A DNA stretch of 64,000 bases from an uncultured Lachnoclostridium sp. (GTDB taxonomy: Bacteria > Bacillota > Clostridia > Lachnospirales > Lachnospiraceae). Shown one piece after another: positions 37,116 to 45,313 of the stretch. A model generated the notes under the pieces. That model was not told the origin of the DNA. It searched no databases and saw only the letters and a program-made list of their open reading frames with translations. The position numbers and the translations under genes were made by a program. The stretch covers positions 62,001-126,000 of the forward strand of contig CAMKRZ010000005.1 in the NCBI GenBank assembly GCA_946415315.1. Direction: 5' to 3'. Positions within the stretch are counted from its first letter, which is position 1; every line of letters starts with the position of its first letter.

Positions 37116-37144
37116 GTTGTAGCATACCAGACATATAGTGTCAA
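37116..37144 (-). promoter_or_regulatory. Promoter of the MBOAT/AlgX-like operon
   Basis: On the minus strand, TTGACA, 17 bases, TACAAC. The transcript would start near 37109, about 50 bases before the ATG at 37057. It shows that the longer upstream reading is not translated. Confidence 0.7.
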
Positions 37145-37176
37145 CCAATAATCAAGTGGAAGCTATTCTTGAAAAG

Positions 37177-37218
37177 ACAACCGCGATTTTGGAATCATCC
37201 AAAATCGCGGTTGTTTTT
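37177..37218. terminator. Strong terminator of the lipoprotein gene
   Basis: ACAACCGCGATTTTGG and CCAAAATCGCGGTTGT make a perfect 16-bp stem with a 6-base loop. T-runs flank it on the plus strand, and GAAAAGACAA on the other side gives a partial T-tract on the minus strand. It ends the lipoprotein gene at 37230. Confidence 0.85.
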
Positions 37219-37229
37219 TCAATCCAGAC

Positions 37230-38354
37230 TTATTTCTGCGTCATCTCACATGTCATTCCGACATCGCGGTACGTCAGCGTGCGCTTTTCCTTGTCGTAGG
37301 TCAGTCTGTCGACATTTCGCGTAGCCTCCGTGATGGTCAATACGTTGTCTTTGACGGTGAAGGGGCTGTATGATGTGTTGCTGGTATTTTGATTGCAAGA
37401 ATACTCGAGCATTGCGACGGTCGAGTTGCCGTACGTCATGACGTCCGTGCCGTATTCCTGGAGTATGTATTTCAGAGAGAATTCGTCGACGTCGGTGATG
37501 GTGCAGAGGTATTTTGTCATGCCTTTTTCGGTAGAGGTGGTCTTTTTGACCGACTCCAGGAATTCAGACCAGTCGATCTCTATGGTCAGAGCCAGCTCTT
37601 TCTCGCTCAGTATGGAGCATCCGATGTTCATCTTCAGCTTGCCGGAAAATCCGGATTTCTTCAGGAGTTCGATCAGATTGTGATAAACCTGGACGGCACC
37701 GGGGTCGGTTATGTCAACAAACAGGTCGATCATTACATCGAATGGCCACTGAACTACGCCGATCCATTCGCCCTTGATCTCTTCGTACAACTCTGCACGG
37801 TGCAGGTATTCGGCAGCCCATGTTACGTCGTGTCCGCTGATGGCGGCAAATACGTCCTTGTCGATGTTGTTTGCTGTCCAGCTTACGGTGCCGTCATTTT
37901 CGATAACTCCGATGATGTTTGCGTACCGGCAGGTATTACCGTACTTCTCTGACTGCAACGTGTATTCCCGTTTGCCGCTGGGTGAATTGTTGATCCAGTC
38001 ATCGCGGAGTCTCATCTGGTAGGTTTTGATCGGGTCGATCTCCAGCTCGATCTTGCCATCGTTAAAATTGATCTGGAAGCTCGTCGTATCCTCGAAGGTG
38101 TACTTCTTCTTCGCGGCGTACTTCTCTGCTGTTTCCATGATGCTCAATATGGCGTCCTGATCCTTCTGTTCAGGAGTTTTCGGCACTTCCGTCGGGGTCG
38201 GCGTGCTCGTCGGCACCGCGGTCGGGATCACGATATCGGGGTTTTTGAATCCCTTCTTCTTGGAGGTGTCGTTGGAGTCGCTGCCGCATGCCGTCAGTAA
38301 TATGACGGAAAATGCGAGGATGAGAACGATCGCGAGTTTTCGTGTTGTTTTCAT
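37230..38354 (-). CDS. Lipoprotein of unknown function
   Basis: A 374-residue exported lipoprotein. The start at 38354 has AAGGAGCTATCC upstream and gives MKTTRKLAIVLILAFSVILL then the lipobox LTAC with Cys about residue 22. A short linker of Thr and Pro (about 45-65) follows, then a 310-residue domain with no motif that I recognise, rich in beta and charged residues. It has a strong promoter overlapped by a long dyad and its own terminator, so it is a single-gene unit. The earlier in-frame start would place the signal inside the chain and is rejected. Confidence 0.8.
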   Translation of the reverse strand: MKTTRKLAIVLILAFSVILLTACGSDSNDTSKKKGFKNPDIVIPTAVPTSTPTPTEVPKTPEQKDQDAILSIMETAEKYAAKKKYTFEDTTSFQINFNDGKIELEIDPIKTYQMRLRDDWINNSPSGKREYTLQSEKYGNTCRYANIIGVIENDGTVSWTANNIDKDVFAAISGHDVTWAAEYLHRAELYEEIKGEWIGVVQWPFDVMIDLFVDITDPGAVQVYHNLIELLKKSGFSGKLKMNIGCSILSEKELALTIEIDWSEFLESVKKTTSTEKGMTKYLCTITDVDEFSLKYILQEYGTDVMTYGNSTVAMLEYSCNQNTSNTSYSPFTVKDNVLTITEATRNVDRLTYDKEKRTLTYRDVGMTCEMTQK

Positions 38355-38432
38355 GGATAGCTCCTTAAATAATGTATTACCACTTTCTTGCAGGGAGGAC
38401 GCTCCGATGTGAAATCGGTATTCCATACGTAC

Positions 38433-38461
38433 AATGTATAAAATTTTCCGCACAATGTCAA
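38433..38461 (-). promoter_or_regulatory. Promoter of the lipoprotein gene
   Basis: On the minus strand, TTGACA, 17 bases, TACATT. Predicted start near 38426, about 70 bases upstream of the ATG. Confidence 0.7.
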
Positions 38462-38484
38462 CAAAGATTGATATTGTGCGGAAA
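38445..38484. promoter_or_regulatory. Operator-like dyad over the lipoprotein promoter
   Basis: TTTCCGCACAAT-N16-ATTGTGCGGAAA is a perfect 12+12 inverted repeat covering the spacer and -35 of the promoter. Such a place suits a repressor. It could equally be read as a hairpin for the gene at 38526. The regulator is not known. Confidence 0.55.
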
Positions 38485-38525
38485 GCGTTATCGGATTATT
38501 CGGTTTTCGGTATGCGCCAATGCGT

Positions 38526-39824
38526 TCAACCGAGTTGCTTTGCCTTTCTCTTCTTCAGTTTATGCACTACGTAAACGGCCAGCACGGTCACCCCGCACAG
38601 CAGGATGCAGGCATAGAAGGAGATGGCGCGGCTCAGGAGCGTCAGCTCCGTTGCGACAAAATCCTGGCTCTCGTCCACGTAGCCGCTCAGGCCGTCGGAG
38701 AGCATCATGTCGATGACGCCCATGCCGCCGGGGATGGGGACGTAGGCTGCGCCGAGGATGGTGTAGCTCTGGATGGCGAAAATGTCCAGAGAATTTTTCA
38801 CTTTACCGCCCATCGCGAGATAGGCGAAGACGGTCACGGAAATCTGCGAGGCACGCTGCAGAACATTGAATAGAAGGGCTTTCAGAAGCATGCTTCTCTT
38901 GCCGGCGGTCATTTCCGCACAGAGGCGGTAGTTGTTGAGTGATGCGCGCAGGTGTTCAGCCCGGCGCTCCGGATTACGTACGAGGTGAAGCTTGGCCGCG
39001 ATGGGCAGGAGCTTGCACGCGATCTTGCACAGAAGCTGGCCGCGCTGGATAAACAGCACGAAGAGAAGCGCAAGACCGACCTGGACGACGACTCCGACGA
39101 CGATCATGATGCGCGCCGCAACGCTGAACGAGAAGTACAGCAGCGGCCTCAGTGCAAAGCAACCGATTCCGAGCACGATGATGGACAGCGCATACAGCGC
39201 AAGGCAGATCAGAATCGTTACGGTGGTGACGCTTCCCGAGATGCCGCCGTTATGCATCATGATGTAGGCGGATGCGGGCTGTCCTCCGGTCGCTGACGGC
39301 GTGATCGCCGAAAAATAAATATCCGTCGCGGCGTAGGTGTAGTTTGCGAACAGGCTTCGTCGGTATCCGAGTCCGCGGAGGATCGTGCGGAACGCGAGAG
39401 CCTCAAACATGATGAATCCGAGCATCGCCAGGAACGCGCATGCCAGCCAGCCTTTGTTCGAGTCTGCGAGGCGTCGCAGGAAAAACCGGAACGAAAAATG
39501 CTTGTTTTGCGAAGTGACAGCCCAGATGCTCAGGACTGCGATGGCCAGCGAAATGACGATCCAGAGGACGGTCTTTCGCGGTGAACTTGTCTTGGGCGGT
39601 GTTGCGACCGGGCATGAGACGCCTGTCTCTTGTGCAGTCTCATCGGTGCTCAGAATCGTGGTTTCGCCTTCGGTGAGAACTCCGATGGGTTCCATGACGC
39701 CGTCAAATCCCCCGTCTGCTGCATCCTGCATTTCGTGGCTTAAACCGGATAGTCGGGCCAGCCGTTTCCGGTAAAGCTTGGAGCCGGAGTCCGCGGCCGT
39801 GTGCTTGTTGGTACGTTTCTTCAT
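38526..39824 (-). CDS. Flippase-like membrane protein, LPG synthase TM/UPF0104 family
   Basis: A 432-residue protein with a cytoplasmic N-terminus of about 80 residues and eight or so membrane segments. SAITPSATGGQPASAYIM and YVPIPGGMGVIDMML are signatures of the UPF0104 family (YbhN, AglD, MprF flippase part). Members are thought to move lipid-linked sugars or phospholipids, and AglD takes part in archaeal N-glycosylation. An oligosaccharyltransferase gene is two genes upstream on the same strand. The start at 39824 has only a weak RBS; a TTG at 39845 is an alternative. Function inferred. Confidence 0.8.
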   Translation of the reverse strand: MKKRTNKHTAADSGSKLYRKRLARLSGLSHEMQDAADGGFDGVMEPIGVLTEGETTILSTDETAQETGVSCPVATPPKTSSPRKTVLWIVISLAIAVLSIWAVTSQNKHFSFRFFLRRLADSNKGWLACAFLAMLGFIMFEALAFRTILRGLGYRRSLFANYTYAATDIYFSAITPSATGGQPASAYIMMHNGGISGSVTTVTILICLALYALSIIVLGIGCFALRPLLYFSFSVAARIMIVVGVVVQVGLALLFVLFIQRGQLLCKIACKLLPIAAKLHLVRNPERRAEHLRASLNNYRLCAEMTAGKRSMLLKALLFNVLQRASQISVTVFAYLAMGGKVKNSLDIFAIQSYTILGAAYVPIPGGMGVIDMMLSDGLSGYVDESQDFVATELTLLSRAISFYACILLCGVTVLAVYVVHKLKKRKAKQLG

Positions 39825-39884
39825 ACAGTTTTCTTTATTCCTCAAATCAGATCCGCAAGGACGGCATAGCCGTGCCCGCGTCGA

Positions 39885-41477
39885 TTAATCTACTTTAAAC
39901 TCAGCTAATTTCAACCCCTTATTGCGCTCGAGAACCATGCCGACCGACCACTGGTTGATGAACAACAGCAGCGGGTTGTCGTGCAGGTCTTTGATCCTCT
40001 TCATATCGCTCGTTCCGACGATCTTCTCGACTGGGCACTCATCAGGATTTTCCACCCAGCGGATGTGCTCGTACGGCAGCGGATCGAGCTTGATCTCAAC
40101 GTTGTATTCACTCTTCAGACGGAACATGAGGACGTCAAACTGCAGCGTGCCGACCACGCCGACGATGATCTCCTCCATGCCGGTGTTGAATTCCTGGAAA
40201 ATCTGGATCGCGCCTTCCTGCGCGATCTGCGTCACGCCCTTCATGAACTGCTTGCGTTTCATCGTGTCGATCTGGCGCACTCTCGCAAAATGCTCCGGCG
40301 CGAACGTCGGGATTCCTTCATAGCGGAATTTGTCGCTCGAGGTGCACAGCGTGTCGCCGATGGAGAAAATGCCCGGGTCAAACAGGCCGATGATATCGCC
40401 CGCGTAGGCTTCCTCGACAATGTGGCGCTCGTCGGCCATCATTTGCGTCGACTGTGCAAGCTTGACCTTGCGGCCGCCCTGCACGTGGTTGACTTCCATG
40501 CCGGGGATATACTTGCCCGAGCAGATGCGCAGGAACGCGATGCGGTCGCGGTGCGCCTTGTTCATGTTTGCCTGGATCTTGAACACAAACCCCGAAAAAT
40601 CCTCGCGGAACGGGTCGATCACGCCCTGGTCCGACTGGCGAGGCAGCGGCGAGGACGTCATTTTCAGAAAATGTTTGAGGAACGTCTCGACACCGAAGTT
40701 GGTGAGCGCGCTTCCGAAGAAGACAGGCGACAGCTCGCCGGCGTTGACAAGTTCCTGGTCGAACTCCGCATTGGCGCCGTCGAGAAGCTCAACGTCCTCG
40801 AGCAGCTTGTCGTGGAACTCCCAGCCGATGCGTTCCTTGAGAGCCGGATCGTCGACGCTCATGTATTCGGTCTCGACTTCCTTCTGTCCGTTCATCGCAG
40901 CCGTGAACAGTGCCACCTCCCGCGTTTCGCGGTCGTACACGCCCTTGAAGCCCTTGCCGCAGCCAATGGGCCAGTTGATCGGGCACGTCGCGATGCCGAG
41001 CACATTTTCAATATCGCTCATGAGCTCGTAGGGGTCGTTGGCCTCGCGGTCCATCTTGTTGATAAATGTGAAGATCGGAATGTGGCGCATGACGCAAACC
41101 TTGAACAGCTTGATCGTCTGGCGCTCCACACCCTTGCTGGCGTCGATGACCATCACGGCGGAATCCGCGGCCATCAGCGTGCGGTACGTGTCCTCCGAGA
41201 AATCCTCGTGGCCGGGGGTATCCAGTATGTTGATGCAGTAGTTGTCATAGTTAAACTGGAGAACGGACGAGGTCACGCTGATGCCTCGCTCCTTCTCGAT
41301 CTCCATCCAGTCCGACACCGCGTGCCGTGCCGCCTTGCGCCCCTTTACCGAGCCGGCGAGGTTGATCGCCCCGCCGTACAGCAGGAACTTCTCCGTCAGA
41401 GTCGTCTTGCCGGCATCCGGGTGCGAAATGATCGCGAAGGTGCGGCGTTTCTTTATGTTGTCAGTCAGTTCAGTCAT
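39885..41477 (-). CDS. prfC: Peptide chain release factor 3
   Basis: A 530-residue translational GTPase that recycles RF1/RF2 after termination. It has G1 SHPDAGKTT, switch region RGISVTSSVLQF, DTPGHEDFSEDT, NKMDRE, and the family's GIATCPINWPIGCG and GVVGTLQFDVLMFRL. The start at 41477 gives MTELTDNIKKRRTFAIISH. A longer upstream reading overlaps its promoter region and is rejected. Housekeeping gene transcribed from its own promoter. Confidence 0.96.
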   Translation of the reverse strand: MTELTDNIKKRRTFAIISHPDAGKTTLTEKFLLYGGAINLAGSVKGRKAARHAVSDWMEIEKERGISVTSSVLQFNYDNYCINILDTPGHEDFSEDTYRTLMAADSAVMVIDASKGVERQTIKLFKVCVMRHIPIFTFINKMDREANDPYELMSDIENVLGIATCPINWPIGCGKGFKGVYDRETREVALFTAAMNGQKEVETEYMSVDDPALKERIGWEFHDKLLEDVELLDGANAEFDQELVNAGELSPVFFGSALTNFGVETFLKHFLKMTSSPLPRQSDQGVIDPFREDFSGFVFKIQANMNKAHRDRIAFLRICSGKYIPGMEVNHVQGGRKVKLAQSTQMMADERHIVEEAYAGDIIGLFDPGIFSIGDTLCTSSDKFRYEGIPTFAPEHFARVRQIDTMKRKQFMKGVTQIAQEGAIQIFQEFNTGMEEIIVGVVGTLQFDVLMFRLKSEYNVEIKLDPLPYEHIRWVENPDECPVEKIVGTSDMKRIKDLHDNPLLLFINQWSVGMVLERNKGLKLAEFKVD

Positions 41478-41565
41478 ATTCGTTCCGTTTCTTCTGGGAT
41501 TGACGCCGCGGCATCGAAGCCGCCGCGAGCGCATACTTGTTCATTTTACATCACATGCCGCACAA

Positions 41566-41594
41566 GTATACTATAACTTGGCCGGGAATGCAAG
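41566..41594 (-). promoter_or_regulatory. Promoter of the release factor 3 gene
   Basis: On the minus strand, TTGCAT, 17 bases, TATACT. The transcript would start near 41559, about 80 bases before the ATG. Confidence 0.65.
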
Positions 41595-41650
41595 GTTTTT
41601 CGGTGGGGAGGGCGGAAGTTACCTGTCGGAAAAACGAGCAAAACAACTTA

Positions 41651-41680
41651 GTGGGTGCACCCCGACCGAGGCGCACCCAC
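41651..41680 (-). terminator. Possible terminator of the oligosaccharyltransferase gene
   Basis: GTGGGTGC and GCACCCAC arms with a 14-base loop, followed on the minus strand by TAAGTTGTTTTG. A second weaker hairpin lies at 41705-41731. Confidence 0.5.
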
Positions 41681-41756
41681 CAGTGATTCATTCAAGTTGA
41701 TTCAGTGGGCGTCCCTGAAGCGGGACCACCCTTTATTGTCTGGGGAATTCACTCCC

Positions 41757-44669
41757 TCACCGCCCCAGCTCCCACACGGCCACTTCGTGCAGCGATGTCG
41801 AGCCGTTGGACTCGGGCAGTTCGGCGACGCCGCGGTAGAACATCGTGCTGCCGTTCATCATGAAGCCGCGGATGATCACGAAATCGGCGGCGTAGGAGTC
41901 GCACAGAAGAATTCGATAGGTCGACGGGCCGTCTTCACGCATATATACGGTAAATGAGCCACTTGCCTCTTCTTCGAAACGAGGGAGAGGTTCGTCGGTT
42001 ACAGGGGAGTCATTTTCCGAAGAATTCAGAGGAACGACGCGCATCGTGACCGTTCGCTTGTTGCCGTTTGCGTCGCGCAGCGAGCAGTTGGTGAAACTTC
42101 CGTCGGTGTTGCGCTCGACATACAACGTGTAGTTGCTGTCCGGGAACGTAATCTCCGTGCTGTCGCCGGGCTTGATGACAGTTGCCGTGTTGGTGCGGCG
42201 GACGTAAGGAATGCTCGGGCCATTGCCGGAGAAATCCCAGCGCCCGAACGTGCCGATCGCGCCGATCTTGTGGAGCATATCCTCGGACAGCACCAGGTAG
42301 ATCGGGCGGGGCTCCGCGGGATGTGTGAGCGCCAGAACCTCATTGGCTTGGGTGGCGTCCAGCCGGTCGCGGCCGGCGTCCTCACCGGTCAGCACGGAGT
42401 ACGCCTCCTCCCGCGTCAGCGGCAGGATCGTCTTCAGCATTTCCGTGGCGCGGCGCGCATAGTCCTCGCTGTTCCTGTCATAGCGATCCATCAGCAGATG
42501 GCACGCGTCGAGCCCGCCGGTTGTCAGCATACGGAAAATGCCCTTCGTCAGGGTGACATTTTCCGTCATCAGAGCCTGCCCCAGCCAGTAATTCCACTCG
42601 CTGTTGAAGTTGCCGCCGTCGCCGAGCGTCAACCGCCTCGCGGCGTACTCGTAGAAATATCCGTAGTCCCACCACGACGCGATCACGGAGTCGGGCTCCG
42701 TCTGCTCGCGGATGGCGTCGCACATCGCCTGCAGCGTGTCGGATCCATCCGGGATTGCGCTGTAGGAGCCGCCGGTGCACGCCATGCAGGGCGAGAAAAT
42801 GAGCGTGACCGCCAGTATGTTGATCAGCGCGGCGCGGCTCTTTATGAAGAGGAAAATGCCGATCGCCAGCGCCACAGCACCTGTGACAATGCAGGGGATC
42901 GTGCCGAACTCCGGCTTCACGGCAAATGCCCATCCTGCCACGGCGAGGGCAATGATGCCGATGTAGAGGACGTTGTGAAGCACTGGAGGACGTGTGGAAG
43001 AAGAGAGGGATTCGCTTGCGTCAGGGGCCTCAACCGCCTCGTCGGACTCCGCCTCAAAGGTTTCCGCAGCAACCTCCGACTCGGCGGTTTCAGCAGCATC
43101 CTCCTCAACAGTTTCGGAAGTATCCACCTCAACAGTTTCATCAGCCTCCCCCGCGTTCAGCCGTAGATGAAGCAATCCTATACCGAAGCCGCAGACGATG
43201 CTGACCGGCAGCACGGGGATGGTTACAAAGCGAGCGCCCTTCAGCATGATGAACAGGCCGCAGGCGAGCCAGACCCCGAGGAACACGGCGGTGATCAGTA
43301 GGTCACCGGACACTTCGGAATCCGAAGCAGCCGTTTTGCCCGCGCCAAATGCCCATTTTGTGAACACGATCCGGCAGCCCCAGTACACGAGAAATGCCGC
43401 CGTGACCGCGGTGACGATCAGCACCGGCCAGGCACCGAGCTTGTTGAGGGTTCCTTCCGCGTATGCGGCAAATCCGCCCAGTATCTTGCTGAGTTTGCTG
43501 TCGCCGTAGTCTTCCGCAAGCAGAGGGGTCGGCCGCAGCTCGCTGACGAAGCTGCCGGCGTCGGGGAACGACGTGTCACCGTTGGCAAGCGATCCGCCCA
43601 CATTTCCCGCGATCCCTGCGATATCGCTGAAAAACTCCGTTCCTCTGATGAGGAGGCAGCACAGCACCTGCGCCGTCAGGCCGATCAGAGCGCCGGGCAG
43701 GGCGCGAAGGCTGATCGGTGCTTCCGATGTCGTATTGTCACGGGAGGCAACGGAATCTTTGCTGCCTGAGCCGGCTTCGGAAGTCTCACCGCCGGTACGG
43801 TTTTCACGGGAGGCGTCAGAATCCTCGCTGCCGGTGCGTATTTTCCGGAAAATGAGTGTCAGCAGCAGCGCGAAGACCGCGCAGAATGCGGCTGCCGCGC
43901 CGATGCAGAAGTAGGCGTAGTACGCGCGCCAGAAGGTGGAGAGGGCGCACAGCGCGAGACCGCTCCCGCAGCCCCAGGCGATCCGGGCCCGCCAGCTCTT
44001 CGCGAGCATCGCCTCGGCGTAGCAGAGAAGGAATGTGCACGGCAACAGCGCCAGCCCCATGTCGGTGTCGTAAAATCCCGCGTGTGTGTGCCAGGAAAAT
44101 GCTCCCGCCGTCACGACAAGCATCGCGGCGACCAGTCCGCCGAGGCGGCCGGAACGGATGCCGGGGATGGATAATCCCGCGGAATCAGCGAGAGAATACC
44201 GGGCCCGACCCAACTGCCGCAGCCTGCGGCTCACGAAGCAGTACACGGGGATCGCGACGAGAGAGGCAAGGAAAGGCGCGAGCCAAAAGACCACGCCGTA
44301 GGGCGTGACGCCGGGAATCCAGGAGAGCAGTTTATAGACGGTTGCGCCGAGGATGGGCAGTCCCATGACGACGTCGCCCTCCTCGCCGGTTGCATTTGCG
44401 GAGATGTAGGGATCCTCGCCGCGGCCGTGGCGAAGCGTGTAATCGGAGATGTCGCCCTCCGCGAGGTCCTCGGTGAGGCGGCAGTACAGGTAGGAGTCCA
44501 TTTCCGTGAGGTAGGGCAGGCCGCTTTCAGTGCGGTACTCCCCGCGCGCGCCCGAATCTACATAAAGAAGCGGCAGGGACAACGAGTGCAGAAAAACGGA
44601 CACCAGTATGATCAGTGCGCACACCGCGATGTCGCGGGAGATTCGGTTGTTGCGGTGAATTTGATTCAC
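41757..44669 (-). CDS. STT3/PglB-type oligosaccharyltransferase (GT66)
   Basis: A 970-residue membrane protein with every hallmark of the N-linked oligosaccharyltransferase catalytic subunit. From GTG 44669: the EMDSYLYCRL motif with Asp58, GFYDTDM with the DXD at 201-203, SFVSELRP with a Glu near 377 (the TIXE-type catalytic residue), GARF near 480 and SWWDYGYF with WWDYG at 666-670, then LGDGGNFNSEWNYWLGQ as in AglB/STT3 proteins. There are about a dozen membrane segments before a soluble domain. Two long Ser/Glu/Asp-rich stretches (about 280-320 and 505-560) are unlike most family members. The GTG has AGGAGG eight bases upstream and a consensus promoter above it. In known systems the enzyme moves a lipid-linked glycan onto Asn of N-X-S/T. 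Confidence 0.9.
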   Translation of the reverse strand: MNQIHRNNRISRDIAVCALIILVSVFLHSLSLPLLYVDSGARGEYRTESGLPYLTEMDSYLYCRLTEDLAEGDISDYTLRHGRGEDPYISANATGEEGDVVMGLPILGATVYKLLSWIPGVTPYGVVFWLAPFLASLVAIPVYCFVSRRLRQLGRARYSLADSAGLSIPGIRSGRLGGLVAAMLVVTAGAFSWHTHAGFYDTDMGLALLPCTFLLCYAEAMLAKSWRARIAWGCGSGLALCALSTFWRAYYAYFCIGAAAAFCAVFALLLTLIFRKIRTGSEDSDASRENRTGGETSEAGSGSKDSVASRDNTTSEAPISLRALPGALIGLTAQVLCCLLIRGTEFFSDIAGIAGNVGGSLANGDTSFPDAGSFVSELRPTPLLAEDYGDSKLSKILGGFAAYAEGTLNKLGAWPVLIVTAVTAAFLVYWGCRIVFTKWAFGAGKTAASDSEVSGDLLITAVFLGVWLACGLFIMLKGARFVTIPVLPVSIVCGFGIGLLHLRLNAGEADETVEVDTSETVEEDAAETAESEVAAETFEAESDEAVEAPDASESLSSSTRPPVLHNVLYIGIIALAVAGWAFAVKPEFGTIPCIVTGAVALAIGIFLFIKSRAALINILAVTLIFSPCMACTGGSYSAIPDGSDTLQAMCDAIREQTEPDSVIASWWDYGYFYEYAARRLTLGDGGNFNSEWNYWLGQALMTENVTLTKGIFRMLTTGGLDACHLLMDRYDRNSEDYARRATEMLKTILPLTREEAYSVLTGEDAGRDRLDATQANEVLALTHPAEPRPIYLVLSEDMLHKIGAIGTFGRWDFSGNGPSIPYVRRTNTATVIKPGDSTEITFPDSNYTLYVERNTDGSFTNCSLRDANGNKRTVTMRVVPLNSSENDSPVTDEPLPRFEEEASGSFTVYMREDGPSTYRILLCDSYAADFVIIRGFMMNGSTMFYRGVAELPESNGSTSLHEVAVWELGR

Positions 44670-44739
44670 GGTGTTTGCCTCCTGGGATGTGAATTTCGGT
44701 GCGTTTATGATGCATTCGGAGTATTTTCCGCTCTCACTC

Positions 44740-44768
44740 ATTCTAAGAGTTCTGTGTGTTCTTGTCAA
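44740..44768 (-). promoter_or_regulatory. Promoter of the oligosaccharyltransferase gene
   Basis: On the minus strand, TTGACA, 17 bases, TAGAAT. It overlaps the first in-frame ATGs of the longer frame, so translation must start downstream, at GTG 44669. Confidence 0.75.
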
Positions 44769-44869
44769 TCTGCGCTTCCTTTGTGATATCGACAAAGCAC
44801 GGTCAAAGCGGAGGTTTGCTGTAAGAATCGGACCGAAAGGACAGGAAAATATGGCTGTTCTGATAGGCT

Positions 44870-45313
44870 AATCCATACTTAGAACGTGAATTCGAGCCCG
44901 ATGTAGTATAAGATAAAACATCCTTTTCTCTTTCGCAAAGGAAAGAAGGTGCATTTGTTTTTTCGGAGTTTTGTTGCATAATCAGTTGCGTGAGCGGCGG
45001 GGAGTCGGATGGCACGTTTGGTGACTCGTCCGGGCTTTATGTTTTGCGGACTTTGTGTTTCCGGCAAAACTCCGTTAGCGGGCCTGCTCGCTTGAATTGT
45101 GACAATATCCTCTGCGTGTAATGAGCAACGGGAACCCGTCAAGACGGGTTCCCGTTGCTCATGTAGAACAAAGTAAGAAAACGGTGAGATCATCGAAAAA
45201 CTATAGTACGAAGTAAAAATATACTATGGAATTGCCGCATGGTTTCGTGTACAATATCCAAGATACGGAAAGGAGCAGTTGCCGCTTTGTTCGGGAGCTG
45301 ATTAGAATACGAA
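44870..45313. other. Structured intergenic region between two divergent genes
   Basis: This gap holds several hairpins: GAGTC...GACTC around 45002-45027, GTTTTGCGGA with TCCGGCAAAAC (45041-45070), and a 20-bp perfect inverted repeat ATGAGCAACGGGAACCCGTC with two bases between arms (45121-45162). A weak promoter-like TTGTTT-16-CATAAT is at 44955-44982. No known RNA family was recognised and no gene is convincing. The flanking genes point away, so the big hairpin is not an ordinary end-of-gene terminator of either. Confidence 0.55.

Noticed and set aside
39981-41576. A 531-codon open frame on the plus strand opposite release factor 3
   Set aside because: It is an antisense shadow of prfC with no RBS, no recognisable domain and unlikely composition. 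The same holds for long open frames opposite pilB (4670-6529), MATE (45497-46972) and GT2 (1930-3135).
44879-45193. A 104-codon open frame on the minus strand in the structured intergenic region
   Set aside because: It runs through the 20-bp inverted repeat, has a weak start site and resembles no protein I know. A non-coding reading is more likely.
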